Source of the DNA: Galerina marginata
Lineage: Eukaryota; Basidiomycota; Agaricomycetes; Agaricales; Galerinaceae
NCBI GenBank assembly: GCA_023014335.1
Contig: JAECYW010000006.1
Location: 2,790,001-2,854,000, forward strand
Direction: 5' to 3'
DNA length: 64,000 nucleotides
The position numbers and the translations under genes were made by a program. The stretch's first letter is position 1. Each line of letters starts with the position of its first letter. The notes beneath the pieces are model-generated. The model saw only the letters and a program-made list of their open reading frames with translations, did not search any database and had not been told where the DNA came from. Positions 1 through 11,074 of this stretch are shown here, piece by piece.

Positions 1-560
1 TCGGTGTTTCCTACGCCACGGATGTAGTTGAAGGAATAAAGCTGGTGGTCCTTCGTTTGATGCATGGGCTCGTGAAGCTTCGGAATGGCCGGGTTCAGCG
101 TTTTTCCGGGCAATGGCTTGATTTCGTCTGGCCAATGTTCCTCGATGCGCTTGAACAAATTGATGAACCACTGGCACGCGATGTCGTAGCTTGCGAGCAC
201 AACGGCAACCATGATGAACCGGAGGACCATGCCGAAGATATAATCCATGTTCGCGTACCTATAATCAATAAGAAGACATGAGGGCTGGAAAAAACAAACG
301 GAATTAGCCACGTACCTCTCGCCCTTCTGCAGGTTTCCAACACCTAGCGGGAAAAATCATCTCTGAGCGCCCACAAACTGCCGCACCGACGCCAGTGTAT
401 CGAAGCCCAACCGAGTATTTCGTGTTGGCTTGCGCGAGGGCCTGAAGGCCGACGCAGGTACTGATCTGGGCGGGCAAGCAAGTTAGAGAAGAAAGAAAGA
501 TGAGGAGAAGGAAGAAAACGCACATCGGCGTCGTTTGCCCTACTCAAAACATACTTCTCA
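1..560 (-). pseudogene. KDZ transposase fragment, tail of an upstream array unit
   Basis: This matches 20165-20724 and 42111-42670, apart from single-base indels, and encodes the central part of the KDZ transposase (SYDIACQW region and upstream exons). It stops abruptly at 560, where the transposase sequence is joined to the interior of a small mobile element. In the third copy the gene instead continues past 42670. The window therefore opens inside the end of at least one further array unit to the left. Confidence 0.85.
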
Positions 561-1264
561 CAGTAAATAAGCCATTTTAAGAGATTTTAAAGGCATTAAA
601 ATAAAATAAAAATACTAATGATGTTTTTTTACCTAAGAGATGGTCTGTGCACACATATCACATGACATATCCCTGAGAATATTTTGGTCTCACTTGGTGC
701 ATCAACTGATTCCAAGGCAATTGCACAAAGTTCTGCTGTGAGTTTGATTATGTAAGCATCTAGAACATTATATTCAAGTCATTTGGTCATGTTTTGCAAT
801 GTTTGGTGTGTCTTTCATGGGTTATCCAGTCAGTTTAACACCAATTTTGCGATTTTTACTGAGTTAAGCTGGCTGTTTGCCAGATTTGGACACCATGACA
901 TCATTGAAAAACATATGTAAATATTTGTACATTATTCTAAATTGGTCTGGGTAACATATTTTAGTATATCTAGCTCACTGAAATCTGTTTTAAAGTGTAA
1001 ATTTACACAAATTTGCGCTTTTTGGGTCGTGTGAACAGGTCACATGACCTAATCAACCCTGGATACACATGCCACATGAAAGCCGTGATTTTTAGGATTT
1101 TTTTGATACCAAGATCATAAAAATTGGCCCAGTAATGGCTGAGATACAGAAACCATGCAGGGTCACTATAGCAGTGGGAGAATTTCCAACCATTGCGTTA
1201 GAAACCATTTCCATCTGCTATCAAGTGTAGAAAACAAGTTCTTTTACTACGTAAGAACTTGTAA
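561..1264 (-). mobile_element. HLE copy a (partial, left terminus only)
   Basis: Non-coding element in minus orientation. Its left terminus TTACAAGTTCTTAC lies at the high-coordinate end and abuts copia coding sequence. The right terminus was lost at the array junction. It matches the long-form interior seen at 59460-60186. Confidence 0.8.
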
Positions 1265-1487
1265 TGTTGACAACCAGGGTGCTCTCAGTGTTTCCAAGAA
1301 TCCTGAACACCATGGGCGCATGAAGCACTTGGACTTGCGGTTTTACTGGCTCAGGGATGCTGTTGCTGTTGGACTTATTTCACCATCCTTCATCTCAACA
1401 GATGAACAAGTGGCAGACCTTCTTACCAAACCCCTTTCATCTTCCAAAGTTGCATTTTGCAGAGAACGAATGGGTCTTAGGCCTTAG
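1265..1487 (+). pseudogene. Ty1/copia RNase H C-terminus (fragment)
   Basis: The reading frame gives VDNQGALSVSKNPEHHGR, then KHLDLRFYWLRD and DEQVADLLTKPL, before a stop codon. This is the typical end of a Ty1/copia polyprotein, the RNase H domain that removes the RNA strand during reverse transcription. The upstream polyprotein is missing because an HLE abuts the fragment, so it cannot be functional. The downstream spacer ends in a G-rich polypurine tract directly before the LTR, as expected. Confidence 0.8.
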
Positions 1488-1546
1488 GCCAATTTTTCTT
1501 GTGTTATTTTTCTTGTGTTCTGGAGACTGTCCAGATCAGGGGGGTG

Positions 1547-1909
1547 TGTTAAAGCTGCTTTCCACTCTCCATAACATTCTATTCTTTCTATCTTATCTTA
1601 TCAGATTAGATTAGATCCTTATCAGAACACACTTCATTTATGTAGTTCTTCATTTGATCTTTATCAGATTCTTATCACTTCTTTCCCCATTTGGGTATAT
1701 TGCTCATTTTCATATATAAAGGCTTAGCTAGTTGCCAGAAGTCCCCAGTTACTCACTCCGGACTTCAGGCAAGTATATAGTCATTTCACAATATCATCAG
1801 TTACTCACTCCGGACTTCAGCTCTTCATAGCTCATCTGTCCTTTACACTGAGTTCCTCATATTTGGCACTCCGCTGCCTCACGTGTTCCCACGCTCGCCT
1901 GCTTCAACA
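1547..1909 (+). repeat. Copia 3' LTR
   Basis: The repeat begins TGTTAAAG and ends CTTCAACA, so it has TGTT...AACA ends. It follows a polypurine tract (AGATCAGGGGGG) and contains a TATA-like CATATATAAAGG. A 12-15 bp motif with ACTCACTCCGGACTTCAG occurs twice inside. No 5' partner LTR is in the window, so a target duplication cannot be tested. Confidence 0.7.
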
Positions 1910-2232
1910 CATTTTGTAAGTCATGTGATCACATTACATAATCATATCAAATAACAAAGACAGCATTTATTTATTATGATATGAAATTGCTAGGGAAATA
2001 GAATAAAATCGTCAAGAAATCGCAAAGAGAAAGCAATGAAATCATCAATGAAATCGTCCAAGAAGGTTATGAAATGCGCAATGAAAGGGATGAAATTCGC
2101 AATGAAAGGTATGAAATTTGCAATGAAAGAAAAGAACAGGCATATTAATGAAAGGCCTTTCATAAAAACCTAGGCATTATAGATATGGAGCTGCAGGCTT
2201 GAGCCTAAGTTATTTGAAAAAAAGTGGTAGCC
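1910..2232. other. Non-coding, degenerate short repeats
   Basis: No gene seen. Positions about 1985-2135 hold a run of related phrases built on GAAAT(C/G) and GCAATGAAAGG, a degenerate short-period repeat. Confidence 0.5.
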
Positions 2233-4069
2233 ACTAGTGACCCGCAAGGGCCTCCACACCTGGGCCTGGGGACGTCGAGAACGCCCCGGTAATCCAGAGA
2301 GCAGCCTTATGCTGCATCTGGCTCAATAGCTTCACGGCGCCCTTACACTTAGCGCCGTCGAAGTACCATAAGCGGAACCCATAAGTGGCTATGGGCACCA
2401 CGCAAGAGCGGTACAGAAGCCGCTTGGAGTGCGGTTCCAGACCCTTAGTAGATGATCCAAGCATCCGCATAGCCTGAACTGATGAGAATGCCTTGGTCGA
2501 GTAAAAGCAAACGTGCTCATGGAATGTGAGCTTACGATCAAAGAAGAAGCCCAAGTACCGCCAGAACGGCTTGGGTTTCAGGGGAGTGGCTCCGGTGTAC
2601 GGGGCAAAGCCCAGATCAATCGGAGGGTTATAATCCGAGAACGACCTGTCAAAGTGATAAATCTCCGACTTGTCATGCTCGAGGACGAGAGCGAACTTAG
2701 TAAAAAGTTCGAAAATAACCTTGTAAGCTTTTTTGAGGAGCAAACAATTTATGTCAAGCGACTTCGACTGTACGATCAGTGTACCGTCGTCGACATAGGA
2801 GAGGAGCCAGCACGCATCAGGGTGCAGCTCGAAGAGGCGCATGATCAGCACCAGGCACAAAGCCGACAGAACGGGAGAGAGAGCAGAGCCCTGCCCTACC
2901 CCCACGTCTGCAGACCGAGGCGGAGATGTAAAGGCGTCACACGCAGTATCGTGTGACGCCCCACGAGGTAAGAGGCAAAGAATTTCACCACATTCGGTGG
3001 AAAACCAAGCCGGGAGAGCACCGCCAATAAAACATCATGATTTATCGAGGGAAAGAATTGGGCCAGATCGAACGCTAAGACGCTCGTTTTAAGTCCCTTA
3101 GCCCACCCCGCTCACACAACTTGGTCAGAGGCCATTGCTGCGCATGGCAAAAACAAGTTCTTACTTTGGGGTGAGGCAGTGCCTGAAGACTTACACTGTT
3201 ATTAAATAAATACATATTAAATATGTAAATAATATGTAGTACGCTCAAATCTGAACCGATTGGGATGATCTTATACTCAAAAAAAGCAGAAAAATGAGGC
3301 GGATCTAACAAGCCTAAAACAACCTGGTCACGTGACCAGGAAGGCCCTGATTTTTACGAATTTTTTGATACCAAGATCATAAAAATTGGCCCAGTAATGG
3401 CTGAGATACAGAAACCATGCAGGGTCACTATAGCAGTGGGAGAATTTCCAACCATTGCGTTAGAAACCATTTCCTTCTGCTATCAAGTGTAGAAAACAAG
3501 TTCTTTTACTATGTAAGAACTTGTAATGTGAGTGAGGTAGAGGCCAGCATCCTCAGTGGAGCGCTGCCGAACGCTTCCAACCTGATTTGGATGGAAAACA
3601 TCATGTTTGATCGCGTCAAACTGAATGCGGTTCGAGATCATCTTCTCGATGAGCTTCCCCAGAGTATTCAAGAGCACAATTGGCCTGAATGACTTGGGGG
3701 TGGCGTAGGAGGGCTTGCCCGGTTTCGGAATGATAACCGACTTGCTCTCCTTGAATGAGGAGGGCCAATAGGAATGCTCGAGGCACCCATTGGCGATCCG
3801 GAGGAAGGTCGCAGCAGAGCTTTTTGACTCGGAGATGAACCACTTCAAGTGATCCCAACCAATATGGTCAGGGCCTGGCGCGGATCTGCTCGAACACGCC
3901 GAGAGAGCCTCAGTGAGTTCGAACATGGAAAATGGAAGCCACTCCCTCACTGGCATAGGAGGGATACGGCCGATATCAGATAGATCGTGAGCCCGGCCAG
4001 AGGCCGAGTTATACGTTCCATGGAGTGCGTCCCAGAGGGAATCGAGAGAAATGCACAGGGCCCCTTGAT
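2233..4069 (-). pseudogene. LINE C reverse transcriptase fragment (unit 1)
   Basis: Minus-strand non-LTR retrotransposon ORF2. It runs from LSYQGALCISLDSLWDA through the APGPDHI and PKSFRPIVLLNTLGK motifs to the catalytic LSYVDDGTL and the thumb/connection region ending GPGVEALAG. It is interrupted by HLE copy b and carries a frameshift near 2945 (after the SYLVGR motif). The missing upstream endonuclease half matches 58031-60359: both sides carry the 12-bp sequence GGGCCCCTTGAT, which flanks LINE B. The 3' end is lost near 2233. It cannot be active. Confidence 0.85.
3120..3526 (-). mobile_element. HLE copy b (short form, complete)
   Basis: 407-bp element, in plus-strand reading CTTGGTCAG...CTTGTAA. 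Removing it restores the LINE codon series ...CAC ATT GTG... with no duplicated bases. It contains the perfect palindrome CCTGGTCACGTGACCAGG. Confidence 0.8.
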
Positions 4070-4240
4070 CCAATTCTTTCCTTCGATAAACCATGATGTT
4101 TTATTGGCGGTGCTTGCCAAGCAGGGATTTCCACCGAATGTGGTGAATTTCTTTGCTTCTTACTTGGTCGGTCATTCCACGCAGTATGCATGGAACGCCT
4201 TCGTTTCTCCGCATCGGTCTGCAGACGTGGGGGTAGGGCA
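4070..4240 (+). pseudogene. LINE B 5' piece (reverse transcriptase, unit 1)
   Basis: Plus-strand reverse transcriptase fragment, QFFPSINHDVLLAVLAKQ to HRSADVGVG. It starts directly after GGGCCCCTTGAT. The same 12 bases follow the poly(A) at 58015-58030, so this is the 5'-truncated start of a LINE whose tail lies beyond the KDZ transposon. It is cut at 4240 by a gypsy LTR. Confidence 0.8.
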
Positions 4241-4588
4241 TGTAAGGGCAACTGAAGTCCGGGATGCCGGAAACAGATCGGAGAACTAGCAGGGAACCAA
4301 AGTCAATATATTAAATGCAGTGATCTAATCTAATCTATCTAAACGCACCTAGCAGGGAACCAAAGAGGGAAAAGTGGGAACCCAATGCTAGGTGAGCGGT
4401 ATATATAAGAAAAGGCACTTTAGGGCAAGTGTCGCATGTAAAATAATAAAAGTGGTACGATAAAATAAAGTCCATAAATAAAATGAAATCTTCGGAATCA
4501 CGTCCGGACAGGTGGAGCGGAGCGGAACTCCGGAACGTCGGACCCGGAAATCGGAGCTTCGGAAATCGGAAGCGGAGTTCCCCTTACA
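4241..4588 (-). repeat. Ty3/gypsy 3' LTR (unit 1)
   Basis: 348-bp repeat, TGTAAGGGC...CCCCTTACA, followed on the coding-strand upstream side by a polypurine tract (GAGGGGGGGGTAAT). It contains a TATATATAAG box and a doubled CTAGCAGGGAACCAAAG motif. The matching 5' LTR is not in the window. Confidence 0.75.
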
Positions 4589-4602
4589 ATTACCCCCCCC
4601 TC

Positions 4603-5098
4603 AAATGAGCATCACCTCGATGCAATAGGAAGACTGGTAATAGGTCGGAAAGGAATTGAGCCAAATGCTAAGGCACGGATTTGTTGCGGTGCTCCTGGGT
4701 TCTGCTGGTGGAATCTGGTGACAAGCTCAGGAGCACTAATATTATCCTTATACTCCCAAGAATTATCCTCTGGACCATAGCCTTCCCATTTGATCAAGTA
4801 CTGGAGCTTTCAGCGGAACATGCGGCTGTTGAGAATTTCCTCTACTTCATAGTGTTCTTCCCCATCGATAAGCTCTGGCGGTGGTGGTGGTGCAGCTTTA
4901 CGTCCTGGAATGGGATCATCAGGGGCAGGTGTCAGCTTGATCACATTGAAGACCGGATGAAGGCGTTAAGAGAGACTGGAAGGCGAAGTCGATAGGCATT
5001 AAGTCCAATTCTCCTTTCAACCAAGTAAGGACCTAGGCGGCGATGAGCAAACTTCTTGGATGGGCGAGTTGTCTGAATGTCGCTAGCATCCAAATAGA
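4603..5098 (-). pseudogene. Ty3/gypsy polyprotein C-terminus with chromodomain (unit 1)
   Basis: The minus strand continues the integrase: YLDASDIQTTRPSKKFAHRR and LGPYLVERRIG, then FNVIKLTPAPDDPIPGR, EEILNSRMFR and the chromodomain LIKWEGYGPEDNSWEYKDN. It therefore belongs to the chromovirus group, whose chromodomain guides integration to particular chromatin. A frameshift near LRLPVSLNAF and an in-frame stop after MFR break it. HLE copy c separates it from the rest of the integrase. Confidence 0.8.
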
Positions 5099-5320
5099 CT
5101 TGTTAAGAGGCCATTGCTCTGCATGGCAAATACGAGTTCTTCTTCTTCTTAATTCTGTTTATCTGTTTCTCGAAGATTTTTCAATATATTGGGTTGTATA
5201 TCAAAGACAGATTTTATCATATTTTTACCTGCATAGAGAAGCAGCACATGGCAAAAACAAGTCCTCATGTACTATGTCTCAGGTAATTGATTCATAACAA
5301 AGTGAGATCTTATCTGATTG

Positions 5321-5851
5321 TAGTGTTTTGAAGTCTGGTCCTAAAACTGGAAAAAGACTGCAAAAAGACCAGACGTCCGGTCTTTTGACAATTGAGAATG
5401 AAAAACCAGAAAAAGACTGGTCTTTAAGAACTGGTTTCGGTCCTAAGACCAGTCAAAACTGGTAATTTTGTAGCCCTCACTTTTTCCTTTAAAATGCTCT
5501 ATGTATCATAATTTTAGACAAAGTTCTCACTAAGAAATAAAAAAAAAATTTTTGAACCTCACAAAAGAGTAGGAAATGGAGAATATTTCCGTATAATCTC
5601 CAGTTTTCAAAGGAAATCAATGTTCTTGGACTCATTTTGAAGGTGTATATAATAACTACAAATTATATTTATATATTTATGCCAAATACTGATGATAATG
5701 TGTCAAAAAACTGGCTGAGACTGGTCAGTAACCAGTTAAGACCAGGACTCTGGTTTTTTGACCATTTATTAATTTCTAGGACTGGTTGTGGTCCCAGTCC
5801 TTGCCAAAAATGCGAAAAAACTGGACTGGACTGGACCAGACTTCAAAAAAC
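5321..5851. mobile_element. MITE-like element 1 (AAGACCAG-rich)
   Basis: Non-coding, 531 bp. Ends are inverted repeats with GTTTTGAAGTCTGGTCC on the left and the matching complement on the right. The 10-mer TATCTGATTG flanks it on both sides (5311-5320, 5852-5861). AAGACCAG/CTGGTCTT words fill the interior. Confidence 0.65.
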
Positions 5852-6571
5852 TATCTGATTGGGCTGATCTTGAATTCATTGGAAAGGTAAAAAAAGATGC
5901 ATTTTATGGTATAAACCAGAAAATCACTAGTTTAGCTTGTACACAGTACTTATGCTTGCTATGTATTTGTAAAAGTAGTCTAAAAATATAAATCTAGTAA
6001 GCTATTGCTTTATATCAAGTTTTAATCCACACAGAAAGGGAAAAAAAGGATAAAAAAGTGCCAGCAAAGCACTTTTCTAGCCCACACACAGTCAACTGAG
6101 ATGACCTGTGCTAGAAAAGAAAGCTATCTACAAATAAAAGTGCTCTAAAAACATATATCTAGCTATATACTACCGTCTATCAAGGTTTACTTTACACAAA
6201 AAGGTAAAAAAGAGGTAGAAAAGCGCCAGCAAAGCACTCTTCCAGTCACCTTTCTGCTTTATACAAACTTATAATGAATCTAAAAAGAAAGAGACCATAG
6301 TTAGCAAGCTTTGACCAGCATATCATGACAGCCTCTCATGCAAGAGGTGCACATCGGCCTATCCGGGCGGACTGACATGCTGGTAAAGAAGAAAGAGAGA
6401 AGTGATGAGCTGGCAGTTTATAACTATGTGACATATGTTACAAGTCACAAATTTATCTAATCCAATAAGATAAGATAAGATAAGATAAGATAACACTAGT
6501 AAAATTTGATATTTTCAAATCCAACATAATGGATGTAGGGCAACACAGAACTTTTCACATCAATTACTATT

Positions 6572-7150
6572 AGTGTTTGGAAGTCCAGTCTCAAGACTGG
6601 AAAAAGACTGTAACTGGACTGGACTGGACCAGAAAAAGACCAGACCAGCAGTCCGGTCTTTTGGGTTTTGAGATTGAAAGACTGCAAAAAGACCAGTCTT
6701 GAGGGACCAGTCTCATTGGTCAAGACAGGTCTTTTGTACCCCAATATATATGCTTTAAAATCCACTGAAGAATGTCTCAATCAGTTGAAACTGACAAAGT
6801 TACAGTAGAAAATGTAAAATTCTTCAAAAAACAGTAGATAGCTTTTAATTATTTTATTTCTTTGTCAATTCTTCATGGATTTTTATATTCTTGGGCTTGT
6901 TTTAAAGCTAAGTAGTATTCAATTAAGTCTACCAAGTGATATATTTAATATTTTTCATGTAAATACAGTTCACAACCTGTTTTAAATAATTACTACCAAG
7001 ACCAGTCTTAGGACTGCAAAAGACCGCGGTCTTGGTCTTTTTCAGTTTTGTGCAGTCTTTACAGTCTCTGTGATCAATGCAGACCAGTCCCAGTCTTAGT
7101 CAAGGCCTCTGGGGGGTCAAAGACCAGAAAGGACCAGACTTCCAAACACT
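6572..7150. mobile_element. MITE-like element 2, same family
   Basis: 579 bp, with ends AGTGTTTGGAAGTC and CCAAACACT. The 10-mer AATTACTATT is duplicated on both sides (6562-6571, 7151-7160). The interior has the same AAGACCAG word repeats as element 1. No coding sequence. Confidence 0.7.
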
Positions 7151-7475
7151 AATTACTATTTGGGTATTTGTATTATTACAATATCATTTTTAGTGAGTAT
7201 TACTTAATATTTTCACAGTTTTAGTAATGTAAATAATGCTACATCTACAAGGCCTGAATTTTACAATTTTTTTGATATCATTTTTGTGAGAATTAACCCA
7301 CTAATAAGTGAAATACATTGAAAGTAATTTTCTGGTGTGGCTGTGCAAAATACCTTGTGGCTGTGCATATTACTATTCCAAAGGCCAGAATTTTAGAATT
7401 TTTTTGGTATTATTTTTGTGAGAATTGACCCAGTAATAATGTCATACACGTCAATTTGAATATTTTTTTTTTTGG

Positions 7476-7533
7476 GTGGCTGTGCTTTTGAGCACCGTCT
7501 GGACGGTGCTCAAGCACAGCCACAGCCACAGCA
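7476..7533. repeat. Strong hairpin inside a longer imperfect inverted repeat
   Basis: GAGCACCGTC and GACGGTGCTC are separated by two bases. The outer arms GTGGCTGTGC and GCACAGCCAC extend the stem to about 22 bp with a small bulge. Around it, 7252-7290 and 7578-7620 also pair imperfectly (GGCCTGAATTTTACAA against its complement). Confidence 0.8.
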
Positions 7534-8391
7534 ACAAAATATTGTTTTCAGTGTATCTCAATCGTGACTTGGTCAATTCTTACAAAAATAATATCAAAAA
7601 ATTTGTAAAATTTAGGCCTTTCCAATCGTATTATGCACAGCCACAGGGTATTCTGCGTAGCCACAATAAAACCATCACAAACAATGCTATTCATTCTATT
7701 AAGCTCAGTTTTGCATAGATCTCTTTGAAATAAATTGTATAATTAACAGAAAATTCAGGGCTATAGAGTAGAGGTCCGTGCGCAAAGGTCACATGACTGG
7801 AAAATTGCTAAATTTAGATATTTTGAAATTTGATAATTTAAGCAAGTTAAAGACATTAGTGGATTATAATACACATACAACGAATGATCTCAGGGTTTGA
7901 TGTCATCAAAAGTGTTTTTCTTTGAGGTATTTGACTTTTATTTAATGCAACAAACTTATCATGTTTGGAGTGGTTTGCAAAAAGCTTGACAGCAACGAAC
8001 CTTTTGTTATCTGTTATGTAACACTATTTAGGCAATGCAACAACCTGCCGTTATCCGTCATGGTGGCCTCTCTACATCAAGGGACAGTATAATAAATCAC
8101 ACAACTGCAAAGTCAAAGAAATGATATTTGATCACATTATTGGCAAGACCTAACCTTAGATTAGGTGTCCAGGAACAAAAGCTAAAAATAGACCCTAGCA
8201 ACGGACATCAGACAACCATTCCCATGGTCAGTAATGATTTTAACACTATTAGAAAAGTTTGTAGACTTTTAATTCAGGGTCGCTCACAAAAAATGAAGCA
8301 GTGGGAGAATTTCCAACCATCGCGTTAGAAACCATTTCCTTCTGCTATCAAGTGTAGAAAACGAGTTCTTTTACTACGTAAGAACTCGTAA

Positions 8392-9690
8392 CCTTATCTC
8401 CAGCTTTGAACACCAGGGCTGGTGTTCGCCGCTGATTATAATATCTAGCCATGTCGTCCTTAGCCTTGGTTAGAGCTGCCTTGGCTTCCTCCAAAGTGTC
8501 CTTCATCCGCTGAGTGAACTCATTGACTGCCTCAAGCTTAGATGGAGGCTGATGAGGCTCAAAACCCATCCGTGGATGCCGTCCGGTGTCAAGTAGGAAT
8601 GGAGTGTGCTGAGTTGAGGAGTGCACATGGTTATTATATGCAAACTCAGCAAGTGGGAGGAGTCCTTGCCAGTCATCTTGACGTTCACTGACAAAGACTC
8701 GGATGTACTGTTCCAATTCCTGGTTGACACGCTCTGTCTGGCCGTCGGTCTGCGGATGGTAGGAAGTTGACGGAGCAAGCTGAATTCCTAAGAGGCAGTA
8801 CAGCTCCTTCATGAACTCGGCAATGAACTGGGAGCCGCGGTCGGAGACAACTTTCCAGGGTAATCCATGGAGCTTCCAGACATGCTTCAGGAAGAGTTGG
8901 GCAGCTCCAGCAGCGGTAATAGTAGTGGTGGTCTCAATGAAGTGACCCCGCTTACCAGCACTGTCCACAACAACCATGATCGCGTCGTATCCTGCTGAGT
9001 CCGGAAGCTCGACAATGAAGTCTACGCTGATAGTGTGCCAACGGTCAGAGGGGACTGGGAGAGGAACAAGTTCACCAGATGGTAGACGGTGTTGGACCTT
9101 GGTTCGGAGGCACATATCGCAGGTAGCAACATACCGGCCAACATATCTTGACATGTTTGGCCACCAATAATTCCGTGAAACCATTTCCAAGGTCTTAAAC
9201 CGTCCAGCATGCCCAGCAATCCGAGTATCATGGCAGAGGGAGACAATGCGCCGGCAGAGATCTGAGTTAAGTGGAACATAGATCTTGCCTCGGAAGTATA
9301 GGAGACCGTCACGCTCAGACCATTCACTAGAGTGAATAGAGCGAGCGGAGGTTTTCCTAAGCGCTTGAACTGCCTTTGCCATTGGTTCCTCCTCAATAGG
9401 ACCTTTGACACCTTTGCGGATATCACGGAGGATGTCAACCTCAGCACCCACAACCTCAACTGCCTCTAGAGCACAAATCGCAAAGAGCTTTGGAGTCAGA
9501 AGAGTGATATTGGAATTATCCTCTGATCCAGTGCCATGATCTGCTCTTCGAGATAGTGCGTCCAGCTTTCCCATAGTCTGGCCTGGTTTGTGGTGCATAA
9601 GGAAGTCAAACCGGGCAAGGACCAGGGACCAACGAGCTTGACGGCGGTTGAGCTGTTTTGCAGTCATGAAATACTCCAAGTTCTTATGAT
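8392..9690 (-). pseudogene. Ty3/gypsy RNase H tail and integrase (unit 1)
   Basis: The minus strand begins inside the RNase H/connection region ([18 protein letters not shown], then [18 protein letters not shown]). It continues through the integrase zinc finger ([11 protein letters not shown]...[12 protein letters not shown]) and the catalytic core: Asp in [14 protein letters not shown], Asp in VSDRGSQF, Glu in [16 protein letters not shown]. The frame is open to GDKV, where HLE copy c is inserted. The 5' side is joined directly to LINE B at about 9690, so gag, protease, reverse transcriptase and the 5' LTR are lost. Confidence 0.9.
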
Positions 9691-10146
9691 ATCCCCAACC
9701 AACCGTTTGCACGGTTTGTTGATGTTTTTGTTGGAGAACCCGGAAGCTTTCTCCTTCGCCCGCCAAGCGGGAGCACCGCAAGGCATTGGGTAAGGCGTTC
9801 TGCGCGGGCTCATCGCTCAGAGAGGCCTTGATACCTTCTTCCGGGTTGCGTCGGTCGGGGGAGGTCCAATCCCTCCTTCAGACGAGGTTGACAGGCCAAG
9901 GACGGGGCGGTGCAGTTCCGCGCGTTCTTCGCGTTTCGTACCCGGTTGCATTCGCTACGACCAGTGGTTACCCTGCGGCCCATATCTTGAATGGTAGCCG
10001 CACTTTTGGCTTGCGCGGATGATTTGCTTTGCAATCATTCAGTTGGGGGCCTTATCCCCACATCTGCTTATTTTCTTCGCTGGTATGGGTTTCGGGTTGT
10101 CAAGGCTTAGGTGGGTGAAGGTTTTCGGGTCGGGTCTGGGTTTTGA
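9691..10146 (+). pseudogene. LINE B C-terminus and 3' UTR (unit 1)
   Basis: [20 protein letters not shown] to the stop after QGIG, then the LINE-family 3' UTR up to GGGTCTGGGTTTTG. HLE copy d interrupts it here. The UTR appears to resume at 57293. Confidence 0.75.
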
Positions 10147-10475
10147 CTTGGTCAGAGGCCATTGCTGCGCATGGCAAAAACAAGTTCTTACTTTGTTGGT
10201 GCGTGTTACGACATAAATATATGTTAAATAAGTAAATAATACATAGTCCGCTCAAATCTGAACCGATTGGGATGTTCTTATGCTCAAAAAAAGCAGAAAA
10301 ATGAGGTGGTTCTAACAAGCCTGGCTGTTTGCCAGATTTGACACCATGACATCATTGCAAAACATATGTAAATATTTGTACATTATTCTAAATTGGTCTG
10401 GGCAACACATTTTAGCATATCTAGCTCACTGAAATCTGTTTTAAGTGTAAATTCACACAAATTTGCGCTTTTTGC
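10147..10475 (-). mobile_element. HLE copy d (right end and part of interior, unit 1)
   Basis: Starts with the right terminus CTTGGTCAGAGGCC and ends at GCGCTTTTTG, where LINE E begins. The left terminus is missing. The isolated left terminus at 57226-57292, in the same orientation and beyond LINE E, is a plausible other end. Confidence 0.7.
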
Positions 10476-11074
10476 AGGTGTGGAGGCCCTCGCGGGCCTC
10501 CTCCCTATTCACATCCTCCTCGATCGAATGGCCGCGCTTGGTGTCCTGCGCGCGGGTACCCTTTCGGCGACTCATCCCGTCCGATCATTCTTGATCGGGC
10601 ATATGTTGGGCAAGGCTAAGCCTCACCCCCTCTCGGCTCACTCGCTGACGCGCCGGCAACGGCTCGCCATGAAGGGACCTATCATGGACATTGTTAAGAG
10701 GCTCCCCGAGCTGACTGAGCATTTGGATCCTTCGAATCCCCTTGCTCAGCCAGGCCGTCGGCTGCGCGACACTTATTGGTCACGCATCCACTTTGACGAT
10801 TCCCTCTCTCCGCTGGAGAAGGGTGATCGTATTCTCTACCTCGACTTCATTTCGGAGATGTTTATGTCCGATACGTGGGGGTTATGCATCGGGGTGGACG
10901 CTAGTGTTTTCACTAACCCCGCCTCCAAGAAGGCTACTCAGGCTGTTGCAGCAGGGGTCCTTTACTCACAAGGCGCCGAAGTTAATCGCTTCAGGTGGCT
11001 TGTAGGCCGTGCTACCGCGCCCGACGCGGAGCTCTCGGCTGTTGTCCGTGCCCTCGAGCTCGCCACTCAGCGCG
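10476..11074 (+). pseudogene. LINE E ORF2, RNase H region (unit 1)
   Basis: 5'-truncated plus-strand LINE ORF: GVEALAGLLPIHILLDRM through HMLGKAKPHPLSAHS to the RNase H domain (catalytic Asp in CIGVDASVF, Glu in APDAELSAVV). It is interrupted by a 1036-bp inverted-repeat element and resumes at 12111 (HIAIFTDSIAAAKRAL, which carries the next catalytic Asp) until 12204, where the KDZ transposon starts. The rest of this ORF is at 55904-56522. Confidence 0.85.

Larger units (their letters stand above)
5099..8391 (-). mobile_element. HLE copy c, large variant (3293 bp, unit 1)
   Basis: Degenerate right end CTTGTTAAGAGGCCATTG and left end terminating CTCGTAA. Removal rejoins the gypsy frame GDKV-YLDAS exactly, with no target duplication. 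The interior is non-coding and AT-rich and holds two inverted-repeat elements, a long hairpin and diverged copies of the HLE core (near 7252, 7381 and inverted near 7560). It looks like an older relative of the other copies. Confidence 0.65.

Noticed and set aside
95..525. Short open frames antisense to the KDZ transposase
   Set aside because: They overlap the transposase on the other strand, recur with each copy and show no domain.
1547..1909. Complete copia retrotransposon
   Set aside because: Only the RNase H tail and one LTR exist; an HLE replaces the upstream part.
2513..3092. Plus-strand open frames over LINE C
   Set aside because: They are shadows of the minus-strand reverse transcriptase and lack any recognisable motif.
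5099..8391. Autonomous Helitron
   Set aside because: No Rep or helicase motif in any frame; the HLE copies are all non-coding.
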